This document shows, one piece after another, positions 9,025-16,573 of a DNA stretch of 18,485 nt. A program made the translations under genes and the position numbers. The first letter of the stretch is position 1. Each line of letters begins with the position of its first letter. The stretch is from positions 1-18,485 of the forward strand of contig MNYO01000048.1 in NCBI GenBank assembly GCA_001873165.1. Reading direction: 5' to 3'. Below the pieces are notes generated by a model that was not told the origin of the DNA, searched no databases, and saw only the letters and a list, made by a program, of their open reading frames with translations. Origin of the DNA: Candidatus Gracilibacteria bacterium CG2_30_37_12. Lineage in GTDB: Bacteria > Patescibacteriota > Gracilibacteria > BD1-5 > UBA2023.

Positions 9025-9057
9025 AAAAAATCGAGTACTATTGGTGCTCGATTTTTT
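9025..9057 (+). terminator. Rho-independent terminator after the MFS gene
   Basis: The arms are AAAAAATCGAG (9025-9035) and CTCGATTTTTT (9047-9057), perfectly complementary over 11 bp and extended by three more pairs around a five-base loop, with a T-tract on the 3' side. The A-tract on the 5' side means it could also work on the minus strand. The T-tract runs into the -35 box of the next gene. Confidence 0.85.
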
Positions 9058-9084
9058 ACATTTCAATGGAAAATAGGATACATT
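9055..9084 (+). promoter_or_regulatory. Promoter of the 68-aa gene, fused to the upstream terminator
   Basis: -35 TTTACA (9055-9060), an 18-nt spacer and -10 TACATT (9079-9084). The same layout precedes all three large genes, with -10 region pattern TANGNTANNNT. The -35 box begins inside the T-tract of the MFS terminator. Confidence 0.6.
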
Positions 9085-9122
9085 AGATTTGTTATTTTAC
9101 ATTTTTAATAAAAACATATATG
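9070..9122 (+). repeat. 53-nt promoter/leader repeat, copy 1
   Basis: This stretch, from the spacer of the promoter to the ATG of the 68-residue gene, matches 11888-11940 at 49 of 53 positions without gaps. It includes the -10 region and the whole AT-rich leader. The two genes it drives show no obvious protein similarity, so only the control region is shared. Confidence 0.85.
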
Positions 9123-9326
9123 AGTGAAAAATTAAGTGAACTGTTAGTTCAAGCTAAACCACAATCCGTACAAGATAGAGTCAAGGAAATAATCACAGAG
9201 TTTTATAAAGAATTGGGCAAGAATAAACAAATATCACTAAAAGATGATGTCCTTGGGCAAATTCGTTTCCTTCAGGATCCAATAGCACAAAAAGCCTATT
9301 ATGAAGCAAGAGATATGTACTGGTAA
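9120..9326 (+). CDS. Hypothetical small protein, 68 aa
   Basis: A small soluble protein, predicted mostly helical and rich in Lys, Glu and Gln, with no membrane segment, cysteine or recognised motif. It needs no TGA read as Gly. It has its own promoter and is closed by a strong terminator at 9419-9453, so it is a single-gene transcript. Its promoter and leader are almost the same as those of the 1276-residue gene at 11938, which suggests co-expression with the large-protein locus. It could be a small partner or regulator of that locus, but the sequence does not show which. The ATG at 9120 sits at the end of the conserved leader, which supports this start. Confidence 0.7.
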   Translation: MSEKLSELLVQAKPQSVQDRVKEIITEFYKELGKNKQISLKDDVLGQIRFLQDPIAQKAYYEARDMYW

Positions 9327-9418
9327 TTCCTGATAATACATCTCAAATTCATAGGACTGACAATGGACTTTCAGTAAAAGGTATGCCAAATTAGAAAAAA
9401 GAAGATATCTTTTCTCGC

Positions 9419-9453
9419 AAAAATCCACCATTTTGGAAAATGGTGGATTTTTT
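9419..9453 (+). terminator. Strong rho-independent terminator after the 68-aa gene
   Basis: Arms 9419-9434 and 9437-9452 are perfect complements over 16 bp (core ATCCACCATTTT/AAAATGGTGGAT) with only GG between them, so the real loop opens a few inner A-T pairs. Flanking A- and T-tracts make it possibly bidirectional. Its T-tract contains the start of the next -35 box. The remaining DNA between 9327 and 9418 shows no gene. Confidence 0.88.
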
Positions 9454-9480
9454 GCTTTCGAATGGGAAATATGTTAAAGT
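9451..9480 (+). promoter_or_regulatory. Promoter of the 768-aa gene
   Basis: -35 TTTGCT (9451-9456), 18-nt spacer and -10 TAAAGT (9475-9480), followed by TAGA. The -35 overlaps the end of the terminator T-tract. The leader to the ATG is about 27 nt, AT-rich and without a Shine-Dalgarno sequence. Confidence 0.6.
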
Positions 9481-9513
9481 AGAGACAATCTTATTTTTAA
9501 AAGTATTCATTAT

Positions 9514-11820
9514 ATGACAGAAACAGCACTAAGAACTTCATCAAATTTAGATAGTATCAAAAATAAGATACAATCAAAAATAGAAGACAAAGATTTTACT
9601 GCACAAGAACTTTCTGAACTCAGAACAGAACTCGGATGTCTTTCTCCTGACGATATAAATGCACTTCGAAAATTATTCGCGCAAGAACTTTCAGCCGTAA
9701 AGACTGATACGAGAGATAGACTTGACTCACTCCTTTCTGAATGTACGCCTCCGCATTCAGAAAAGGCTCCTGAATCTACCAAGTCTTCTTTTGATCAGGT
9801 ATTTGAAGGAACGAAATCAGAGATGCTTTCTAGTGCAAATGTACAATTACTTAAGGATTATATCCTCAAGAGATTTGAAAAGTTCTCAAATCTGAGTACT
9901 TCTGAACGAGATAATCTCGTAACTGCCACACTTAATAAACTTCTTGTGGGTGATGCGCTCAGTATACTTCTCACTGAAATGACAAAAGATCTCACGGATG
10001 TGACCAGTATTTTATCGAGACTCACAAGTGATAGCGCTCCCGAGAAAACTACACCAACAGAGAAAAATGCTCCAGAGATTGAAAAAAAAGCCAATGATAC
10101 CATGAGTGGTATAGTGAAAAAACTTCAAGGTATGGTAGATACCGCAACTACTCCACTTGTAACTCTTCTCGAAAAAACTCCTGCGCCCGTAGGACTTGCA
10201 GGATTTCTCGATAATCCAAAGGAGATGTCGAAATATGATGGATCTGGTAATATTCGCCATGATATTATAGCGATGACGGCGGAAGATAAAGCAGAATTTA
10301 TGAAACAATTGCACGAAAAAGTGCTCAATATTGACGGACAAATTATTTCTCTGCAGACACTGAAAGAGAAGGGTATGAATTTCCTCTCTGTTGCACCGAA
10401 TTGGGTGCAAGGTGTATTGAAATGGTTGCTAGAATCGGTATTTGGAAATTTTCTTGCTCTGTTTCTCGGGTATTCGAGTAAAAAAGAAGCTCTTGCTGGA
10501 ATGGGAGAAGAATTGAGACAACGCAAATCTCTTATGGTGCTCCGTCAGTTTGGAGAAATCGTTTCTACAGATGATCAATGAAAAGAACAAAAGAAACCAG
10601 GGAAAAAATCTGGAGAAATTAAGATATTAGAAGGACAAGATTTTTCAAAAATCGATCGCAAGAAATTAAGTCCATTTTTTGAATTCACCAAACAAGAGGG
10701 GATTGATATGGATACTAAGACTTTCTGGACAGATATTTTCAATAGTCGGAAAATAGTCGGAAAGAAGGATGAGACTGGAAAAGAAACCTCCTATGTAGTA
10801 CCAGAAATCAAAGCAGATGATCTGAAAGATGATTTCAAGGGATTATATGAGAAACTTAACAGTCTTCAAAAAACAACAACAGATGCAAAAACACAAGCAA
10901 CTGCTGCAGCAGATGCACAAAAAGTTGCAACAGAACAAGCCAAGAAAGAAAAGACAAGAGTGGCAAAAGTAGAAGTACAACCCTATAAAGATCTTTATGA
11001 TGGGATTATTATTAATGCTACTGTAATTAAGTCACTGAAGAGTCTTAATGTTAAGAGTTTTATAGAAATGGAAAATGGGAAAGCGTTATACATAACACAA
11101 GCAGAAGTTATATTGGCTAAAAATCCGAATAAAGAAAAAATCATGACAGTACTTGCTTTATATGCAAGCATTCTTGTTAACGACAAAGCACGAGCTTATG
11201 CTCAATGATTAGGAAATTGAGTCAATTTTGAAACACTTTCTTTTCAGCGTCATAAGATTCTTGCTCAAACAGGACGTACATCTGAATGGTTCCAGCAACG
11301 AACAGCTAAAATTGCTGATGGAAAAAAAGCGGAGGATGAAGCAAAAACTGTAAAAAGCGAATGAGAAAAACAGATAGAGAAAGCGGATTGCATCGCAAGA
11401 CGAGATACAATAATTAGAGATGCTATTAATCGTACTACGGTATTTCCAGTACCACTTCCCGGATGGGATATAGCAAGTATTGCTCGTGGGAAGGAACTCT
11501 TGGTTGAATATCCAACAGGAGTTATCAGTTTTGACACTACAAAATGAGAGATTCATATAGGAGAAAAAAAGTTCTCTCTTGTAGTGAAACCGTTTACAAA
11601 ATTTGGAATGAATATTACGGATGCAAAAATTACAGCCATTATAATCAAAGATGATCATTTTGAACTCGCTGGAAAGAGTGAAAAGTGGGGTTCTGGTGAT
11701 CCAACGCCCGTGAGTAAATCTGAAATGTCGGAACTCATAATCGCACTTCTGAATGGAAATACAGATAAAACGAAGTTTTCAGATAAGATTGCATTTGCCT
11801 CTGTTCCAGTAACTGCTTAA
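9514..11820 (+). CDS. Large protein A, 768 aa, unknown function
   Basis: One frame of 768 residues once five TGA codons (10579, 11206, 11218, 11362, 11545) are read as Gly. I recognise no family. The N-terminal 230 residues are acidic and helical, with Ser/Thr/Pro/Lys-rich linkers near 170-190 and 215-225. A hydrophobic or amphipathic segment lies at about 298-324 (Trp-Leu-Leu-Glu-Ser-Val-Phe-Gly-Asn-Phe-Leu-Ala-Leu-Phe-Leu) and may touch or span the membrane. A highly charged Gln/Ala/Lys-rich coiled-coil-like stretch lies at about 450-490. The C-terminal 150 residues look more beta-rich. There is no clear signal peptide. It has its own promoter of the shared type, and a hairpin follows the stop. 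Part of a membrane-associated set with the genes at 11938 and 16574. Confidence 0.85.
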
Positions 11821-11844
11821 TTTATATAAGAATATATTTTATAG

Positions 11845-11881
11845 AAAAGTCGAACACAAAAGATGCTCGACTTTTGTGTTT
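11845..11881 (+). terminator. Terminator with two mutually exclusive hairpins
   Basis: Hairpin 1 pairs AAAAGTCGA (11845-11853) with TCGACTTTT (11867-11875). Hairpin 2 pairs AACACAAAAG (11853-11862) with CTTTTGTGTT (11871-11880). They share bases and cannot form together. The T-tract is short, so termination may be weaker than at the other two sites. The right arm of hairpin 2 also carries the next gene's -35 box. Confidence 0.6.
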
Positions 11882-11902
11882 AGGTAAAAAATAGGGTACA
11901 GT
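11874..11902 (+). promoter_or_regulatory. Promoter of the 1276-aa gene
   Basis: -35 TTGTGT (11874-11879), 17-nt spacer and -10 TACAGT (11897-11902). The -35 is embedded in the 3' arm of the preceding terminator hairpin. The -10 and leader belong to the 53-nt repeat shared with the 68-residue gene. Confidence 0.6.
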
Positions 11903-11940
11903 AGATATGTTATTTTACATTTTTAATAAAAATATATATG
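11888..11940 (+). repeat. 53-nt promoter/leader repeat, copy 2
   Basis: This matches 9070-9122 at 49 of 53 positions, ungapped, and ends at the ATG of the 1276-residue gene. All four differences lie in or next to the -10 region and near the ATG; the middle of the leader is identical. Confidence 0.85.
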
Positions 11941-14900
11941 CTAGAAAATCCAAGTGGAGCACTACAAACTGATCCAGTCAGACAAGAGATTGTCAAGAAA
12001 TTTCCTGAATTGGCAAAGTTTCAAAATGAATCGCCTCGCCGATTTGAGGCTCGAGCAACGATGCTCGCAGAACTTACTGCTATTCAGAAAAATCCATCTT
12101 CTAAGTTGGGTTATATAGATAATACCGATCAGACAATGCAAATCATAGATCGGGTTATACAAAACTTGAAGTCCAATCCGACTCCCAGTGCCATAGGAGA
12201 TATGATTGTTTTATCGACATTGGGTGGGAAACTTGGAGTATTACCTGTAAATCAAACCACTCGTGTATTTCTCGGTCGTCTCTTGAACGATGCGAAACTC
12301 ACAAACGATTTCTTTTCTGAATCTAATCTAGAAAAAGTAAAACTATCTTGAGAACAAGTAAAATCAATCAGTCAACTTGGTCGTGTTTTGGTGGCGTTTG
12401 AACAACACCATCCAGACAAAGAATACAAAGCTATTTTACGTCAGACATATGCACTTCTCGACGCAGGAAATCTCAATGGTGCGAAAGATAAAATTCGTCC
12501 TATATTGGCAGAATACAATATCGATGTATCTGCAATTGTAGGTGATTCACAAGGATGTATGAATGCTCTTCGTGCTCTCGGTGCAACAAGCGAGGCAAGT
12601 ACTTTGGGGACTTCTGAGATGCATGAAAAATTGGCAGAAACAGGACTTACTCTACAGCAAACAAAACTTAAAAATTTTCTTGAAAAAAATCTTCAAGCAA
12701 CTATGCCAACAAGTACTGTTCAAGCACAAACACAAATCAATGCAGCAATGAATATACTTCCTGATGGATCTCCACAAAAGATTCGTCTTTTCCAGGCAGG
12801 AAATAGTGCGATTCAAACTATGGCACAAGAAATCGCTTATATGAAATGTTTCGATGCTTTTATCGCACAGAATGGATCAGAATGATTGGGGACTATGGCA
12901 GATGTTTATAATGATATGCGTGGATTGAATGGGATGTTGAATTTCACCGATGAGAATGCGAAGATGACCAAGGAGGTTGCTATTATGATAGCATCCTTTG
13001 CGGTAACCGCAGGAGTGGGACCACTTCTTTGATCGCTTGGTGTCGGAGCTCGTTTCGCACAATCCGCCAATATGGCACGTGTTGCAAAACTTACCCAAGA
13101 AGGAAAGAAGCTTCGTGCAGGTATAGCAACCGCAAAAGCAACCGCATGGCGAGGAACAGCAGCGAGTCTAGAAATCGGAGCAGATGCAACAAATTTAAAA
13201 TATTGATCAAAGATCATATCAGTAGGTGGTCGAGTTCGTGGTGCTGCAGAGGTAGCAAATAACGCACTGAAGTTTACTACGGCCGATGCACTTATTCGTC
13301 ATTTTGCTCGTGCAGAAGGAGAAAAAGATGGATTCGATAATTTCCTTGGTAAATTGATCCAAAATACTGCTATGTTTACGGCTTTTGGTGGAATGGAAAA
13401 ATTTGTAACAGTAAAAATGCTTCCAAAATGAATCGCTGAGGCTCAAGGATTTACCTTCAAAAATGCGGGGAAATTATTGAGTTTCACTGCCTGAGATGTG
13501 ACAGTTATGCAGGCAATGCACTTGGTAGAAACAGGAAAGATAGAATGGGATTGGCATAGTGTCTATCAGGCACTCGCATTTCGTGTGGGTATGAAAGGAA
13601 TGGAAGCACATTTCCCAAAACTTACGAAGAAATGGGAGGATAGAGAATATAGGGCTGGAGAAATTCGTAATGGTATGAATGTACCAAAAAATCTCAAAGC
13701 CACTATGACTCCAGATCAATATGCCACAATGGTAAAACGAAATGCGAAACTCGATCCAAGCACTCGATCAACAGAAGTAATTCAACTTATCAAAGTAGAA
13801 AAGCTCACTCCAGAACAAAGTACCGCTCTTGAAAAAGCACATGATACTGGTAAATCTGGACACGGGAACTGGACACAAAATGAGCTTCTTGAAAAATATA
13901 CCATACTTGTAAAAGAGGGGAAGTTTACACAGTCACAAGCACGACAGATTCTCGAATATGGATATGCCGGAAAGGAACCTCAGAAATTTATGGGAGACGC
14001 CAATGGATTTATTCAATCAAAATTAAATGGATCTGATATAAGAACTTTTCAGAAAGACGGATATGATTTGACCGATATCGGTTTCGCAGGATGGAATGTA
14101 AAACAATCACAAAAGAAAGGAGCGTCATTATATACTCTGACCCATTCAACCGAGAGAATTCATATATTCAAGAAGCCAAAAGAAGTACAAGAGTTTCTGA
14201 GAGATAAACATATTCCACAATACACAATACCAGAAACTCCTCATACAGAACTTTCTCAGAAAAGATTGACCGCCTCATCAGATGTAAATACTGTACTGAG
14301 TCGACAGAGTTTTGGAGAAATGCAAGTTCGTCCAGATAAACTTACTTATGTGACTCTTGAGAGGCTTTGACTTCCTCATATCACAGTAGTGAAGTATAAA
14401 AATACTGGAAAAAGCGATAAACAATATAGGATTAAAAGGGTAGGTGATAATAATCTCTATACTCTTTCTGAAGTGAAAGAAAAAATCCAGGCAATTCAAT
14501 CAAAAGAGTGAGTAACACAACCAGTTATCTGAACACAAGAACAAGCACGGGTAATGACTGAAAAAGCAACCTGAAATGATGGAATATTGAGATTGTGATA
14601 TAATCCTAAGGCAAAAACTATCGGTATAGATCGTCCAGAATCCCTAAGTGATAGGTATATTGTACCATGACAAGGAGAGTTTGGATGGTCAGATAATCAA
14701 CAAGCTTGGGTCTGAGAATGACGAAAGAAATTACATACAGAAAATGTACCAGTTCCTGGTGATAAAGATTTTGTAGGACCCACAAGGATAATAATATTAC
14801 CAGACACTACTCCTTCATCTCTCCGTACTTGGCTTGCAGAACATCCAAAGGTAACATATGGATCTGTTGTTGCTGTGGCTCTTGCGGGTGGTGTATATAC

Positions 14901-15768
14901 ATATTATACACTCAATCAAGATAGTGAATCTAATCCGGTACTCATACCAGCTTCAGAGTCTAATATTGCTCATGTAATATCTCTTGGAACGACTCCTGTT
15001 GAAATTCCAAAAGAAGGAGTACAAGAAAATCCAGTACAGCCTCTAGCTAAAAAAGAAGCCATTAAGCACCAGAAAAATTATAATGAAAAAGCGCTAGATG
15101 GATTTAAAGATCGAATCAATACTGTTATTACAAAATTTACTGTAGATGGAAAACCAGATGGATGGTTTGGACCAAAAACTATGGAAAGTTTGGAGGGGAT
15201 GGTTGCAGATAAACCAGCAACACCAGCAACAGCACCAGATCAAACTTCAACAACACAGGTTCCACCTGCTATTATAGAACCTCAACCGAGTTCTGCTCCC
15301 GATACGAGAACGGATCGTCAGAAGTTACGAGAACAGATTGATACAAATCAGAAACTCATCGATGCGATGAAACTTCTGACATACTATGTTGCCAATGATA
15401 AACTGGAAGCAATTACTCCACCAAGAACTGCAGAACAAGAAAAAGCAGTGATTATAGCAAGTATCAATATTCTCAATACATACAAGAATACAGGCGTAAC
15501 ACTTTTTAATACAGACTACTCAGGAGTCTTGAAAGATCGATCTATCGATGCGATGAAAACCTATAATCTACCCGAACTAGAGAAGGGAAGAACAGAACTT
15601 CAGAAGCAATTAAATACTACTCCAGAAACACCCGAAGATAGAAAAAATAACACTATAAATAATATTCTCGCTCTGAAAAGTGCATATAGGAGAGAAGATC
15701 TTCAGGCACAAACTCAAGAACAACTCGATAAGATATATCAGGAAGTTGTTGTGATTAATAATAAGTAA
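11938..15768 (+). CDS. Large protein B, 1276 aa, membrane-anchored, with PG-binding-like C-terminus
   Basis: With 14 TGA codons read as Gly, this is one frame of 1276 residues ending at TAA 15766. I recognise no overall family. The first 340 residues are helical and apparently soluble. A glycine/alanine-rich hydrophobic stretch lies at about 346-371 (Ile-Met-Ile-Ala-Ser-Phe-Ala-Val). A long charged middle region follows. A clear transmembrane helix lies at about 974-992, followed by a Pro/Glu linker. At about 1047-1087 there is a motif like a peptidoglycan-binding type 1 domain (Asp-Gly-Trp-Phe-Gly-Pro-Lys-Thr at 1074-1081). A Pro/Ala/Thr/Gln linker and a helical tail end the protein. The likely topology is a large cytoplasmic part with about 280 residues outside. 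The ATG at 11938 follows the conserved leader. Seven TGA codons cluster at 14509-14721. Confidence 0.88.
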
Positions 15769-15815
15769 TAAAGAAATACTTCATAAGATGATAATGTCTC
15801 CGTTGAGAATCTCAG

Positions 15816-15852
15816 AAAAATCACATACTTTCAAAAAAGGTATGTGATTTTT
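15816..15852. terminator. Bidirectional terminator between large protein B and the PIN toxin
   Basis: AAAAATCACATAC (15816-15828) and GTATGTGATTTTT (15840-15852) form a perfect 13-bp stem with an 11-nt loop, with A- and T-tracts on both sides. It lies between two convergent genes (stops at 15768 and 15870) and can end transcription from either. Confidence 0.88.
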
Positions 15853-15869
15853 ATGAGATGTCCTATGTT

Positions 15870-16250
15870 TTACTGGAGTTTATTTGCTAACTGAAGTATC
15901 TCTTTATCGAATGTGAGTATAGAAAGATCATACCTCATGGCATCATATACGATGGAAGTATCAACAACTGAAATTTTCTTACCGATAAATTCGAAAAATT
16001 TAATATATTCCATATTTCCACTATTGAGGAATATCGTTCATAAGTCCATTATCATCTCTTTTGTGGTTTTTGTAGAAGAAAATCAGAGCTTGTATGTTAT
16101 AACAGTGAGAAGTTCTATATAGGTAATCTCATTGATATGGAATATGGTGTTTTCTGGAATAGATGAGAAAATTTTCACAGCCTCCTTATGATTCACATCA
16201 TCTATCATAACAAGAGAGAGGATGAAGCTAGTGTCGAAAATATAGTGCAT
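15870..16250 (-). CDS. PIN-domain ribonuclease toxin (VapC-like)
   Basis: A 126-residue PIN-fold protein, probably a metal-dependent RNase that acts as a toxin. The acidic residues expected for the active site are visible: Asp6 in Ile-Phe-Asp-Thr-Ser at the N-terminus, Glu46 in Tyr-Ile-Glu-Leu-Leu, Asp97 and/or Asp103 in Val-Val-Asp-Thr-Ser-Ile-Val-Tyr-Asp-Ala, and Asp115 in Leu-Thr-Phe-Asp-Lys. The length is typical for VapC. Two TGA codons are read as Gly (residues 56 and 71), so the toxin only works in a host that recodes UGA. The start at 16250 lies 4 nt after the partner's stop, so translation is probably coupled. It lies on the opposite strand to the large genes around it. Confidence 0.82.
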
Positions 16251-16254
16251 GTCA

Positions 16255-16440
16255 TTATAAGTTATAAGCTATGGTATCAATCTCATTGGTTATATTCAGT
16301 GTATCATCTCAGATTCTCATAAGTTGATATTTTATAATAATTTGTTGGGGAGAAAGTTTTTTCTCTTGCTTTAATTCACTGAAATAAGCTTCCATACGAG
16401 GTTTTCTATTTGTATTCTTGATGGGTAATAAAGTATGCAT
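16255..16440 (-). CDS. Putative antitoxin partner of the PIN toxin, 61 aa
   Basis: A small basic-then-acidic protein directly upstream of the PIN gene, in the position of a cognate antitoxin. The middle is a likely helix with Glu-Ala-Tyr-Phe-Ser-Glu-Leu-Lys-Gln-Glu-Lys-Lys. I cannot see a ribbon-helix-helix, AbrB/SpoVT, Phd or HTH signature with confidence, so the antitoxin class is unknown. One TGA at 16309-16311 is read as Gly. The ATG at 16440 fits a promoter with -10 at 16469-16474. A longer frame from 16530 would begin upstream of that promoter and is less likely. Confidence 0.62.
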
Positions 16441-16468
16441 ACAGGTATTATGAGAAGATAATAATTTG

Positions 16469-16496
16469 ATTATATGTATCATCTGAGAAATTACAA
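16469..16496 (-). promoter_or_regulatory. Promoter of the toxin-antitoxin pair
   Basis: On the minus strand, -35 TTGTAA (16496-16491), 16-nt spacer and perfect -10 TATAAT (16474-16469). The start of transcription would be near 16461, about 20 nt before the ATG at 16440. It is divergent from, and only 17 nt away from, the promoter of large protein C. Confidence 0.55.
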
Positions 16497-16513
16497 AAAA
16501 GATTGCTCGATTT

Positions 16514-16543
16514 TTTGCTTTTTTATCCAAAATACGATAAGAT
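16514..16543 (+). promoter_or_regulatory. Promoter of large protein C
   Basis: -35 TTTGCT (16514-16519), 18-nt spacer and -10 TAAGAT (16538-16543), the same layout as the other three promoters of this locus. The -35 again begins inside a T-tract that follows a CGA, as at the other sites, although the hairpin here is much weaker. Confidence 0.58.
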
Positions 16544-16573
16544 GAAGGAAATTACTTCAATAAATATACTTTT

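Noticed and set aside
15205..15250. Short tandem repeat (CCAGCAACA-like units) in large protein B
   Set aside because: Only about two to three units, encoding a Pro/Ala/Thr linker; ordinary low-complexity linker sequence rather than a repeat array.
15913..16122. Plus-strand 69-residue open frame
   Set aside because: It is the antisense shadow of the PIN toxin, which has the expected acidic active-site residues.
16441..16530. Longer start of the antitoxin at 16530
   Set aside because: The extension would begin upstream of the TATAAT promoter at 16469-16474 and overlaps the divergent promoter of large protein C.
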